DNA of 64,000 bases, taken from the NCBI GenBank assembly GCA_029260135.1, contig JAJDDV010000110.1, positions 17,104-81,103 on the forward strand, given 5' to 3'. Position 1 is the stretch's first letter. Every line of letters starts with the position of its first letter. The DNA comes from Phycisphaerae bacterium. GTDB taxonomy: Bacteria > Planctomycetota > Phycisphaerae > UBA1845. A program made the position numbers and the translations under genes. Below the pieces are notes generated by a model, which saw nothing but the letters and a program-made list of their open reading frames with translations, ran no database searches and was not told the origin of the DNA. Below are positions 54,837 to 64,000 of this stretch, one piece after another.

Positions 54837-56146
54837 CCATGCGACCAAAACGGTCACATATCTGGCACTGTTCGCTCGCCGGTGCGATCGGCGCAGCGCT
54901 GGCCTGTAGTCCCGCGCACGCGCAAGCAGGTCGGTCGATCACGCCCGACGCTTCCCGTCTGAAGGTGAAGGTCAAGACGGTCACCCAGGACGCACTGGAA
55001 GCGACGCTCGTGGCGCTCTCTACGCAGCACGGCGCGGCCTTGCGGACGCCGACCGGAGAGCAGCTCAGGGTCCCTTTGCGCGATCTCGTTCGGATCACCA
55101 CGATCGGGCAAGGGCCGCCCGCGTTGCGCCCCTTGTCGACGCTTCCGCCGCAGCGCGCCTTTACGGTATGGCTGACCAACGGCGATGTGATCCACGGGGA
55201 TCTGATCCCGGCGAAGAACACCGAAGACCGCGATGAACTCAGCCGCGACGCCGCATCGACCTTCGTTCTGGAAACGGTCGATCTCGGGCCGATCGTCGTC
55301 GAACTCGATCAGGTGTCCCGCCTGGCGTCCCAGCGGGCGTCGCAGTCAGCCTATCGCGTTTCGGCGGGATGGCTGGACCGAGAGAAGGAGCGCGACGAGG
55401 ACCGTGTACTGCTGACCAACGGCGATGTCGTGCGCGGATTCGTCATGAACATCAACCGCGACGGCGTCACGGTCGACACACCGTTCGGACAAACGAAGAT
55501 CGCCCGGCGACTGCTCGTCGCGATGCAACTGGCCTCCCCCCCGCCGCCAAAGGCTACCCAACCCGCGCACGTCGTCGTGACGTTCCGAAGCAGCGGCCGG
55601 TTGACGCTCGAAGAGCTGGACTGGTCACGCGGGGAGGTTCGCGCTCGCTTGATCGGCGGAGCGTCGATCCGGGTCGATGCCCTCCGCGTAGCCAAGATCG
55701 AGGTGATTGGCGGGCGGTGGGAGTGGCTATCGCACCACCGGCCGATCAGCTTCGAGCACACGCCCATGCTGTCGCTCGCATGGGAATACGTGAGCGACCG
55801 AAACGTGTCGGGCGGACCGATTCGGGTGGCTGGCGGGGCGTACGAACACGGCATCGGCGTACACAGCCGGTCGGTGTTGACCTACGACCTCAAAGGGGAA
55901 TACAGCTGGTTCACCACGTCCATCGGTCTCGATGACAACAGCGGTCAGTACGGCGACGTTTCCGTCGCCATCCTCGTGGACGGCCAACCTCGATTCGAAG
56001 AATCCCACCTTCGCCGCGGAAAGCTCATCGGTCCGGTGCGCCTCGACGTGCGAAACGCCGACCGCATCGAACTCCTCACCGATTTTGGCGACAACGGCGA
56101 CCTCCAAGACCGCTTCAACTGGGTCGAAGCGGCGCTCATCCGGTAG
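54833..56146 (+). CDS. Secreted NPCBM-domain protein
   Basis: 437 residues with a signal peptide (CSLAGAIGAALACSPAHAQA). The first 280 residues contain repeated short beta units (FTVWLTNGDVIHGDLIPAKN, VLLTNGDVVRGFVMNINRDG) resembling LSM-like or sensor folds. The C-terminal about 150 residues match the NPCBM carbohydrate-binding module: GAYEHGIGVHSRSVLTYDL, YSWFTTSIGLDD and VRNADRIELLTDFGDNGDLQ. It probably binds a glycan at the cell surface. It overlaps the preceding gene by four bases and is the last gene of the MoxR operon before a 336-base gap. Confidence 0.88.
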   Translation: MTMRPKRSHIWHCSLAGAIGAALACSPAHAQAGRSITPDASRLKVKVKTVTQDALEATLVALSTQHGAALRTPTGEQLRVPLRDLVRITTIGQGPPALRPLSTLPPQRAFTVWLTNGDVIHGDLIPAKNTEDRDELSRDAASTFVLETVDLGPIVVELDQVSRLASQRASQSAYRVSAGWLDREKERDEDRVLLTNGDVVRGFVMNINRDGVTVDTPFGQTKIARRLLVAMQLASPPPPKATQPAHVVVTFRSSGRLTLEELDWSRGEVRARLIGGASIRVDALRVAKIEVIGGRWEWLSHHRPISFEHTPMLSLAWEYVSDRNVSGGPIRVAGGAYEHGIGVHSRSVLTYDLKGEYSWFTTSIGLDDNSGQYGDVSVAILVDGQPRFEESHLRRGKLIGPVRLDVRNADRIELLTDFGDNGDLQDRFNWVEAALIR

Positions 56147-56482
56147 ACGGAAACCTCCAAGATGATGGGCTGACATGCGCACTCCGCTTGTTCGACCGAT
56201 AGAAGACCGCCCCGGACGCCCCGGTCGAACCGGCACAACGCTGAGGCAAAGAGTATCGATGATTTCACGCCTTGATCGGCGACGCGGTCGGCATCCACCT
56301 TGCCGTTGACGCTCTGACGCCCTATACTTAGGTCATCACGTACGTTCCGCTGCGCGCGGAATAAACGGGGGGTTCTCTTCGTTGGTTCTTGTGCGGCGGT
56401 CGTTTCTTTCGGACGTGGGTAGGCGCGTCCGGTTGGGAAGGGATGTAGTACCGCACGGTCACACGGCGGAGGGGGAAGTCTC
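56147..56482 (+). promoter_or_regulatory. Leader region of the subtilase gene with candidate promoter
   Basis: No gene is seen in this spacer. TTGCCG (56300-56305), 17 bases, and TATACT (56323-56328) form a plausible sigma-70 promoter about 155 bases before the GTG 56483. GGAGGGGGAAG (56468-56478) is the ribosome binding site. The long leader between the promoter and the start has no obvious riboswitch. Confidence 0.4.
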
Positions 56483-58174
56483 GTGTTCAATGGTCACGGC
56501 AGTAGGTTGATCCTGGCTTCGTGGGTCTTGTGTTCCCTGACGCAGGCGCAGACGCCGCAGAATCCCAAGCTGCATCCGCGCCTGCTCGATCGATTCACCG
56601 AGACGGCCGACCTCCCGCAGGTCAAGGCGTGGGTCCTGTTTTCAGACAAGGACCTGAACGATCAAACGGCGCGCCGCGCAGCCGTGCGTCACCTGGAAAC
56701 GCAGTACAATCCCCGAGCCATCGAGAGGCGCCGCAATCGACGCACCGCACCCGGTCTGTTTGACGACCACGACCTCCCCGTTCCGCAGCACTACCTCGAT
56801 GCCGTCGCCGCGACCGGCGTCCAATTACGCCACGTCAGCAAGTGGGTCAACGGCGTGAGCGTCCTGGGCACACAAGAACAACTCAACGACGTGGCCCGCC
56901 TGGCGCACGTGAAGATGATCCAGCCCGTCGCGCGCGGCAAGAAGATCAAGCCGGTCAGTGTGGAACCCGTGCAGCTTCAAAAGCGCGATGCGGAAAACGA
57001 GGCGTCGATCCAAACGGCCATCGACTACGGCCTGTCGCTGGAGCAACTCACTCAGATCAATCTGGTAGCGCTGCACGACATCGGCTTCACCGGTAACGGC
57101 ATCATCATCGGCATTCTGGACACCGGCTTTCAGCCCACGCACGTCGCGTTCAGCAACCCGTTTCATCCGTTGTCGGTCGTTGCGGAATGGGATTTCATCA
57201 ACAACGACGGCAACGCCGGAATCGAACTGGGGGATCCGACCAACCAGCACGCTCACGGAACATACATCCTCGGTACACTCGGCGCCTACAAACCCGGTGA
57301 ACTCGTCGGGGCCGCCTATGACGCGTCCTACATTCTCTGCAAGACGGAAGACACCGCCGGCGAGTACCAGGGCGAAGAGGACAACTACGTCGCTGCACTC
57401 GAGTTTATCGAAGCCAACGGCGGCGATGTCGCCACCTCGTCGCTGAGTTACATCGACTGGTACACCCAGGCGGACCTGGACGGCGTCACGGCCGTAACAT
57501 CGATCGCCGTCAACATCGCCACGGCCAACGGCATCTTCTGCTGCACGGCGGCGGGAAACCGTGGCCACGACGCCGATCCCGCCACCGCCCGACTCGGCGC
57601 GCCGGCCGACGCGCTGCAGGTGCTGACCTGCGGTGCGGTCGACTCCACCGGGAGCATCGCTTCGTTCAGCTCCGACGGGCCAAGTGCGGATGGGCGCGTC
57701 AAACCGGAAGTCCTTGCGCGAGGTGTCGGCACCCAAACCGTTTCCTCGCAGACCGACACGACCTATGCGGGTGTCGGGGGCACCTCACTCTCGACCCCGT
57801 TGATTGCCGGCGCCGTCGCCTGCCTCGCCCAGGCCCACCCGAACTGGACCGTCAACGAAATGCGAGACCAGTTGAGCACAACCGCCTCGGAATTTGTCGC
57901 CACGGGGACGTACGACCCGCAGTACGTGTGGGGGTACGGTATCATCGACGCGTACGCAGCAGCTCAGCAGACCGACTGCAACGGCAACGGCATGGACGAC
58001 ACGATCGACATTATCCAGGGAACCAGCGCGGACCTGAACCACAACGGCGTTCCCGACGAATGCGACGCGCCGATCCCCACCGTCTCGCAATGGGGCCTGG
58101 CTGCGATGAGCTTGCTCCTGGCCGTCGCAGGCACCATCGTGCTCGCCGACACGCGACGCGCACGACCCGCCTGA
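56483..58174 (+). CDS. Secreted S8 family subtilase with IPTL-CTERM-like tail
   Basis: 563 residues from GTG 56483, with a signal peptide (LILASWVLCSLTQAQ). An N-terminal prodomain-like segment precedes the protease. All catalytic residues are present: D213 in IIIGILDTG, H258 in HAHGTYILG, oxyanion N359 in CTAAGN and S435 in GVGGTSLSTP. A calcium-binding CNGNGMDDTID/LNHNGVPDECD segment typical of planctomycetes follows. The tail is PIPTVSQWG, a hydrophobic helix (AMSLLLAVAGTIVLA) and basic residues, an IPTL-CTERM-like sorting signal. It is probably a surface-anchored or released active endopeptidase, in contrast to the triad-less relative at 1646. Confidence 0.93.
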   Translation: MFNGHGSRLILASWVLCSLTQAQTPQNPKLHPRLLDRFTETADLPQVKAWVLFSDKDLNDQTARRAAVRHLETQYNPRAIERRRNRRTAPGLFDDHDLPVPQHYLDAVAATGVQLRHVSKWVNGVSVLGTQEQLNDVARLAHVKMIQPVARGKKIKPVSVEPVQLQKRDAENEASIQTAIDYGLSLEQLTQINLVALHDIGFTGNGIIIGILDTGFQPTHVAFSNPFHPLSVVAEWDFINNDGNAGIELGDPTNQHAHGTYILGTLGAYKPGELVGAAYDASYILCKTEDTAGEYQGEEDNYVAALEFIEANGGDVATSSLSYIDWYTQADLDGVTAVTSIAVNIATANGIFCCTAAGNRGHDADPATARLGAPADALQVLTCGAVDSTGSIASFSSDGPSADGRVKPEVLARGVGTQTVSSQTDTTYAGVGGTSLSTPLIAGAVACLAQAHPNWTVNEMRDQLSTTASEFVATGTYDPQYVWGYGIIDAYAAAQQTDCNGNGMDDTIDIIQGTSADLNHNGVPDECDAPIPTVSQWGLAAMSLLLAVAGTIVLADTRRARPA

Positions 58175-58186
58175 TCCACAGCTTCA

Positions 58187-61100
58187 CTACGGACAAGGCG
58201 CGGGGCAAGGCCACGCAGAACCCTTGAACGCATCGAGCACGGCCACCATGTCGAGGACCGTGATAACGCCGTCGGATTCACACGGATCGAGGTCGGCCTG
58301 GTGCAACGCCGGTGCCGTCGCCAACCCCTCGAAGGTCTCGACGACTGCGATCGTGTCGTTCACGTTGACGATTCCGTTGGGCGGCGTCCACGCGCCGGCG
58401 GAGAACAAACCGACGACGTCGCCCCAACGCGCCGTGGTGACCACGCCCGTCGCCGAGAGGAATCCGCCGCATCCGGTCTGAACATGGTACGTGCTGCTCG
58501 GCGCAACGAGCGGACCCTGAACGAGCACCGTACCCCACACGCTGGGCAGCAAGAGTACCGGAACATCAACGAGCGTACCGTCGACGTCAACGTACTTTGT
58601 GATGCATGGCCAGTCAGGCGACGTCACCAACAGGAAGACCGGCACTGTGGCACTCGCCGGCATGGCCGTAACGTTGAAGTATCGCGAACCCACCGGCGCC
58701 ACCAATGGCTCCGCCGGAATCGGCGCACCGACGCAGATTCCGGTCGAACAGGCGTCCTCACCGGTACAGGTCTCCAGATCATCACACGTCGTACCATCCG
58801 ATTCAAAGTTGGAACTGCACGCTCCCACGCCGTCACAGATGTCCGGGTGGTCGCACGTACTATCACTGGGATCGCCGCACGCCAGACCGGCCGGCTCCGG
58901 GTTGGGCTGGCAGACACCCAGGACATCGCACGTGTCCGGATTGTCACACGCCGTATCCGCGGGGCTCCCGCAGAAGGTGCCGACCGGTTCGAGCGGGTGC
59001 GCGCAAACGCCGGTGAGGCAGACATCCTGGCGGCAGTCGTCGCCGTCGTCCGTGCAAGGGGTCTGCTCCGGCTCATGATTCAGCGCGCACGCGCCCGTGC
59101 CGTCGCAACTGTCCGGGTTATCGCATTCCGTGCTGCTCGCATCACCGCAAGGCGTGGCGACCGCCACGAAGTTCGGCAAACAGAGACCCACACCGTCACA
59201 CGTGTCCGGGTTGTCGCATTGCGTGTTGGTCGGATCGCCGCACGGCAAGCCGACGATCTCGTAATTGTCCTGGCAGATTCCCAGCCCGTCACACGTATCG
59301 GGGTTGTTGCAGTCCGTGTTCGTCGGATCGCCGCAGCCAAAGCCCGCCGGTTCATGGTGCGCAATGCAGGCCCCGCCGCCGTCACACGAATCCGGGTTGT
59401 CGCACTCCGTGTTCGTCGGGTCGCCGCACGCCGTCGTTGTCGGCTCGTAATTCGACAAACAGATTCCGGTCCCGTCGCACGAATCCGGGTTGTCACACGC
59501 CGTGCCACTCACATTACCGCAGGCGGTACCCGCGGGTCGAGGCGGGTGAATGCACAACCCCGAACCGCATTCGTCGAACGTGCATTGCACGCCGTCGTCG
59601 CTGCACACCAGGCCATCCACCTGGTGATTCGGATCGCACGCGCCGCTTCCGTCGCAAATGTCCGCGTTGTCGCACTCCGAAGTACTCGGGTCCCCACACG
59701 CAAGGCCGGCAGGCTCGAAATGGGACAGGCATACGCCCGTTCCGTCGCACGTGTCCGGGTTGTCGCATTGCGTGCTGCTCGGATCGCCGCACGGTATTCC
59801 GCCGGCGACCAAGTTGTCCAAGCAGCTTCCCGCTCCGTTGCAGGTGTCCGACTGGTTGCAGTCGGTGTGGGTCGGGTCACCGCAACCAAAACCCGTCGGT
59901 TCAAAGTTCGACAAGCACGAACCGCCGCCATCGCATGAATCCGGATTGTCACACTCCGTGTTGACCGGATCGCCGCAGACGGTCGCCGCCGGTTCGAAAT
60001 TCGTGAGGCAGACGCCGCCGCCGTCACACGTGTCCGGATGATCACACTCGGTATCGCTCGCGTCTCCGCACGCACTTCCGACCGGTCGCGGCGGATGCGC
60101 GCAGAGACCGGTGTCGCACGCGTCGAACGTACATTCGGCACCATCGTCACTACAGGCCAAACCGTCCGGCTGGTGGTTCGAATCACACGCGCCAATGCCA
60201 TCGCAAATATCCGCGTTGTCACACTCCGAAGTGCTCGGGTCTCCGCAAGCCAGGCCGAGTGGCTCGAAATTCGTGAGGCACACGCCGACGCCGTCGCAGG
60301 TGTCCGGGTTGTCGCACTGCGTGCTGCCAGGATCTCCACAGGGGAATCCGGTCGGCTCGAGGTTGCTCTGGCAGCCACCCGCGCCGTTGCAGGTGTCCGG
60401 GTTATCGCAGCCGGTGTCCGTCGGGTCGCCACAGAGAACGCCGGTGGGCTGGTAATTCACGAGGCAGGATCCGCCCCCGTCGCAGGTGTCGGGGTCGTCG
60501 CATTCGGTCAGGCTCGGATCGCCGCACGCGGTGCCCGTCGCCTCGAGATTGGTCAGGCAAAGCCCCGTTCCGTCGCAGGTATCGGGATTGTCGCAGTCCG
60601 TATCTGCCGCATCACCGCACGCCGTACCGGCGGCTCGCGGAGGATGCGTACAGAGTCCGGCGCCACAGAAGTCCTGCGTACACTCGACGCCGTCGTCGGT
60701 GCAGCCCAGTCCGTCCGGCTGGTGATTGGAATCGCACTGGCCAAGCCCGTCACAAACGTCGGCGTTGTCGCAATCCGAAGTCGCCGGGTCGCCGCACGGG
60801 ACCCCACCGGGCGCGAAGTTTGAGAGGCAGACCCCCGCGCCGTCGCAGCTGTCGGCCGTGTCGCACGCGGTGACGGTCGGATCACCGCACGCGGTTCCAG
60901 CCGACTTGGCCGGGTGCGAACAGACGCCCGTCTGGCAAATGTCATTGCTGCAGTCGTTCCCGTCATCCGGGCAGGCAGAACCGTCAGCCTTGTGGTTCAC
61001 CTCGCAGACACCACTGCCGTCGCACGTGTCCGCGCTGTCGCACGCCGTCTTGCTCGGGTCGCCACAGGCGCTTCCCGCCGCCCGCGGTGACCACGTCGTA

Positions 61101-64000
61101 TTCGATAGAAGCGGTACACACGCCTCGCACTCGTTCAACGGGTTCGAAACGCCCGCGGCGTAGCACGTGCCGTCAATGACGCAACCGTCCTGACTAGAAA
61201 TGTTGAGGACAATGTCGCCCGTGTTATCCAGGAAGCCGGCCACGCGGATCCAGTAACTTATGCCGGCCACGGCGGCGAATTCGACGCGCGAGAGTAGTCC
61301 CGGTCCGCCGTCATCGTCGCAGGCGGTTTCGACTCCGCCGCAGGTGTCGTAGATGCTCAGGACGGTGTCGTTGTCCGGCAGAAACTGGCTGCCGACCGTG
61401 TCGATGACGAGCTGACCCGTGCAGGACGCAACATGGAAATACCAGACGTCGTTGTCCGAGTCGAACTGGCAAGTCGCCTCGTCGTCATCCGGACCGCGGT
61501 TCTGGTTGTTGCCCGTGTTGACGCCGTCGAAGACCTCGACGGCGTTGATGCAATCGTCGTTGCAGGTCGGGTTGACGACACCCACACAGATGCCGGTGGC
61601 GTCACACGCATCCAGGTCCGTGCACGCATCGCCGTCGCTGCAAGGGCTTCCGGGCGACAGCACCGTCCAGTCAATCGTCGATACGAGCGTGTCACACACT
61701 TCGCAGTCGTTAACGGGATTGGCCGCACTGTCAGCGTGGCAAGCACCCCCTATCAGGCACCAGCCCGGCATCAAGGTGTGCTCACACGCCTGGAGGGCCT
61801 CACTGCAGGTGTCGGTCGTACACGCCAATCCGTCGCTGCAGTCGATTCCCGATCCGCCGCCACAAACGCCGGACAGACAAGTCGCACCGGCGTTACAGAA
61901 GGAACCGTCGTCACAACTCGTACCGTCCGCGATGTCGTTGGGCAGGCAGGTCCCAAGTCCGTTGCACGTGTCCGGGCTGCTGCAGTTGGTGGCAGCGGGG
62001 TCGCCGCAGAGCGTTCCGCCAGCCAGGAGATTCGGCAGGCAAGTCCCGGCGCCGTCACAGGTGTCCGCGTCGTCGCAGTCCGTCACGGTCGGATCGCCAC
62101 AAGGAGCACCCGGCGCCGAAAGCGGGTGAGAGCATACACCGCTAAGACAGATGTCATCGCGGCAGCCGTTCCCGTCGTCCGAACACGCGGTTCCGTCCGC
62201 CAGCGGGTTGGCAGAGCAAACGCCCGCCCCATCGCACGTGTCCGCGCTGTCACACTCCGTCACGACAGGATTGCCGCAGGGCGTTCCAGACGTCAATGGA
62301 TTCGCGTCGCACACGCCGAACCCGTCGCAGGTGTCAGGATTGTCGCACTGATTGCCCACCGGATTACCGCAGGGAATCCCCGGAGGCAGCACATTGGTGA
62401 GGCAGACGCCAAACCCGTCGCACGAATCCGGCGTGTCGCAGTCCGTTCCCGTTGGGTCGCCGCAGGCGTTGCCCGCGGGCTGCGCATTGCCCAGGCAGGC
62501 ACCGGATCCGTCACACGTGTCCGCGCCGTCGCATTCCGTAACCGTCGGATCGCCACAAGCCACACCGGTCGCTTCGAGATTCGTCTGGCACCCCCCCGTG
62601 CCGTCACAGGTGTCGGCATGGTTACACTCGGACTCCGATGCGTCGCCACAGGGCGTACCGGTAGCCGAGAGTGGGTGAGAGCAGACGCCGGCGAGACAAA
62701 TGTCATCACGGCATCCGTTTCCGTCGTCACTGCACGGAGATCCGTCGACGAGATGGTTGGCCGCGCAAACGCCCGCACCGTCGCAGGAGTCCACGTTGTC
62801 ACACTCGGAGGTACCGGGGTTGCCGCAAAGCGTACCCGTCAGAACGAAGTTGGACTCGCAGACGCCGACCCCATCGCAGGTGTCAGGGTTGTCGCATTGG
62901 TTTCCGACCTGGTTGCCGCAGGGAAGCCCCGAGGGTGCCACATTGGGGATACAGATACCGGCGCCATCACAGGTGTCCGGGTTGTCACAGTCGGTATCGG
63001 TCGGGTCTCCACAGGAGGAGCCGGAGGGTTCGAGGTTAGCCAGACAAGAGCCGGCGCCGCTACAGGTATCGGCCCGGTCGCAGTCCGTGGTTGTCGGGTC
63101 CCCGCACGCGGCCCCGGGGGGTTCACGGTTGGGGATGCATGTTCCCGCGCCGTCACACGTGTCGGCATGGTCGCACGCATTTTCCGTCGGATCGCCACAG
63201 GGTGTGCCCGCGGCTGTAAGCGGATGGGAGCAGAGCCCGGCTATGCACACGTCGTCCCGGCATTCATTGCCGTCGTCGGTGCAGGCCGTTTGGTCGGCGA
63301 CGTTGTTGGCCGCGCAGATGCCGGCCCCGTTACACGAATCAGCGTTATCGCACTCGGACGTCGCGGGGTTCCCGCAAGGCGTTCCCGCGATAATCGGATT
63401 CGTAAGGCATACGCCCGCACCATCGCAGGAATCGGGATTGTCGCATTGGTTGCCGACGGGGTCACCACATGGAAGACCGGCGAGCGCCAAGTTGGTCAGG
63501 CATACACCCGCGCCGTCACAACTGTCGGGGTCGTCGCACTCACTGTCGGAGGGATCTCCGCAGGTCGTGCCCGAAGGTTGGATATTCGCCAGGCAGAGCC
63601 CCGTGCCGTCACAGGTATCCGCACGGTCGCACTCTGAATCCGCCGGGTCTCCGCACGGCGCGCCGACCGGAAGGATATTCGAGCGGCACACGCCAACGTC
63701 ATCACAAGTGTCCGCGGCGTCACAGTCCGCCACCGTGGGGTCACCACAGGCGGTACCCGACGGAGCGAGGCGATCCACACAGGCTCCCGCGCCGTCACAG
63801 GTGTCCTGGGCATCGCAGGCGCCGGTCGCGGCATTCCCGCAGAGCGTGCCCGAAACCAACGGGTCCTGAGTGACGATTCCGGTGATGACGTCGCACGTTC
63901 CGGTGGTGCACTCGTTACCGTCGTCAAGCGCGGTGAGCGTGCCGTCGGCGGGGTTGCAGCAGAAGACCGTGTCGTTGTAGTTGATCGTGTTCGCGCAGAC
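58187..64000 (-). CDS. Giant Cys-rich repeat protein with VLDAF-type tail (5' end outside window)
   Basis: The frame is open to base 64000, so at least 1937 residues; the TTG at 63859 is internal. About 38 units of roughly 31 residues follow the plan CGDPTxTxCDNPDTCDGxGxCLxN. They are grouped mostly in fives, each group followed by a variant (DDGxxCxxDxCxxGxCxHP), giving a higher-order repeat. In the middle is a PPC-like beta domain (DNDVWYFHVASCTGQLVIDT, GISYWIRVAGF). The C-terminus (GIVNVNDTIAVVETF ... VLDMVAVLDAFKG ... PCPAPCP) matches the end of the 34210 protein. Many disulfides and a secreted location are likely. Long opposite-strand open frames here are shadows of the repeat. Confidence 0.85.
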   Translation of the reverse strand, partial: VCANTINYNDTVFCCNPADGTLTALDDGNECTTGTCDVITGIVTQDPLVSGTLCGNAATGACDAQDTCDGAGACVDRLAPSGTACGDPTVADCDAADTCDDVGVCRSNILPVGAPCGDPADSECDRADTCDGTGLCLANIQPSGTTCGDPSDSECDDPDSCDGAGVCLTNLALAGLPCGDPVGNQCDNPDSCDGAGVCLTNPIIAGTPCGNPATSECDNADSCNGAGICAANNVADQTACTDDGNECRDDVCIAGLCSHPLTAAGTPCGDPTENACDHADTCDGAGTCIPNREPPGAACGDPTTTDCDRADTCSGAGSCLANLEPSGSSCGDPTDTDCDNPDTCDGAGICIPNVAPSGLPCGNQVGNQCDNPDTCDGVGVCESNFVLTGTLCGNPGTSECDNVDSCDGAGVCAANHLVDGSPCSDDGNGCRDDICLAGVCSHPLSATGTPCGDASESECNHADTCDGTGGCQTNLEATGVACGDPTVTECDGADTCDGSGACLGNAQPAGNACGDPTGTDCDTPDSCDGFGVCLTNVLPPGIPCGNPVGNQCDNPDTCDGFGVCDANPLTSGTPCGNPVVTECDSADTCDGAGVCSANPLADGTACSDDGNGCRDDICLSGVCSHPLSAPGAPCGDPTVTDCDDADTCDGAGTCLPNLLAGGTLCGDPAATNCSSPDTCNGLGTCLPNDIADGTSCDDGSFCNAGATCLSGVCGGGSGIDCSDGLACTTDTCSEALQACEHTLMPGWCLIGGACHADSAANPVNDCEVCDTLVSTIDWTVLSPGSPCSDGDACTDLDACDATGICVGVVNPTCNDDCINAVEVFDGVNTGNNQNRGPDDDEATCQFDSDNDVWYFHVASCTGQLVIDTVGSQFLPDNDTVLSIYDTCGGVETACDDDGGPGLLSRVEFAAVAGISYWIRVAGFLDNTGDIVLNISSQDGCVIDGTCYAAGVSNPLNECEACVPLLSNTTWSPRAAGSACGDPSKTACDSADTCDGSGVCEVNHKADGSACPDDGNDCSNDICQTGVCSHPAKSAGTACGDPTVTACDTADSCDGAGVCLSNFAPGGVPCGDPATSDCDNADVCDGLGQCDSNHQPDGLGCTDDGVECTQDFCGAGLCTHPPRAAGTACGDAADTDCDNPDTCDGTGLCLTNLEATGTACGDPSLTECDDPDTCDGGGSCLVNYQPTGVLCGDPTDTGCDNPDTCNGAGGCQSNLEPTGFPCGDPGSTQCDNPDTCDGVGVCLTNFEPLGLACGDPSTSECDNADICDGIGACDSNHQPDGLACSDDGAECTFDACDTGLCAHPPRPVGSACGDASDTECDHPDTCDGGGVCLTNFEPAATVCGDPVNTECDNPDSCDGGGSCLSNFEPTGFGCGDPTHTDCNQSDTCNGAGSCLDNLVAGGIPCGDPSSTQCDNPDTCDGTGVCLSHFEPAGLACGDPSTSECDNADICDGSGACDPNHQVDGLVCSDDGVQCTFDECGSGLCIHPPRPAGTACGNVSGTACDNPDSCDGTGICLSNYEPTTTACGDPTNTECDNPDSCDGGGACIAHHEPAGFGCGDPTNTDCNNPDTCDGLGICQDNYEIVGLPCGDPTNTQCDNPDTCDGVGLCLPNFVAVATPCGDASSTECDNPDSCDGTGACALNHEPEQTPCTDDGDDCRQDVCLTGVCAHPLEPVGTFCGSPADTACDNPDTCDVLGVCQPNPEPAGLACGDPSDSTCDHPDICDGVGACSSNFESDGTTCDDLETCTGEDACSTGICVGAPIPAEPLVAPVGSRYFNVTAMPASATVPVFLLVTSPDWPCITKYVDVDGTLVDVPVLLLPSVWGTVLVQGPLVAPSSTYHVQTGCGGFLSATGVVTTARWGDVVGLFSAGAWTPPNGIVNVNDTIAVVETFEGLATAPALHQADLDPCESDGVITVLDMVAVLDAFKGSAWPCPAPCP

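Noticed and set aside
62700..63869. Long open frames on the plus strand opposite the giant repeat protein
   Set aside because: They follow the 93-base repeat periodicity in antisense, are low-complexity Ser/Pro/Gly/Arg-rich and lack an RBS or signal peptide.
58187..64000. CRISPR-like array of about 93-base repeats
   Set aside because: The repeats are translated in one continuous frame with conserved Cys and no spacers, so they are coding repeats.

Overview
The window looks like a GC-rich chromosomal segment of a planctomycete, most likely of the Phycisphaerae type. This is inferred from protein style, not from a marker gene. Signs are dockerin-like Asp-rich C-termini on secreted proteins, IPTL/PEP-CTERM-like tails (PAVSEWG, PTVSQWG), a MoxR/DUF58/BatA-like operon, a futalosine-pathway menaquinone gene (mqnD) and many Cys-rich secreted repeat proteins. 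No rRNA, tRNA, CRISPR array, transposase or phage gene was seen.

Layout. 1-786 is the 3' part of accD. 878-10102 holds an envelope block: a subtilisin-fold protein without catalytic residues, an ECF-type sigma factor, a membrane ZAS anti-sigma-like TPR protein, and large lipoproteins. 10428-13277 (minus) holds a CAP lipoprotein, a P-loop protein, folE and a small membrane protein. 13756-14601 is mqnD, followed by a broken beta-helix gene that ends in an interspersed hairpin element. 16728-18847 is a tetR-UbiB/ABC1 kinase operon with a clear promoter and candidate operator. 18878-20380 (minus) is a thioredoxin/TPR/DsbD-alpha-like protein whose reading frame is continuous through an in-frame TGA at the first position of its CxxC motif, so it is a probable selenoprotein. 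20636-25837 has zinc-ribbon membrane proteins, a two-TM K+ channel, a HTH-receiver regulator and a LysM protein. 26020-30407 has an RND exporter diverging from a DUF1702 protein and an acyl carrier protein. 30408-33165 is rich in interspersed repeats around an IPTL-CTERM protein. 33166-42083 has a DUF6624 protein, secreted cohesin- and beta-helix-like proteins, a B12-binding radical SAM enzyme and a LOG protein. 42172-56146 is a compact envelope operon: MoxR ATPase, DUF58, two VWA membrane proteins, a long coiled-coil membrane protein, a squalene-cyclase-like repeat protein and an NPCBM protein. 56483-58174 is an intact subtilase with a sorting tail. 58187-64000 (minus) is most of a giant Cys-rich repeat protein whose 5' end is beyond the window.

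The most interesting signals are the putative selenoprotein with a SECIS-like hairpin just after the UGA, the triad-less subtilase next to the sigma/anti-sigma pair, and a three-hairpin repeat whose two copies differ by compensating changes in one stem. Coordinates and motifs were read by eye. Family names come from motif recognition, and no database search was run.
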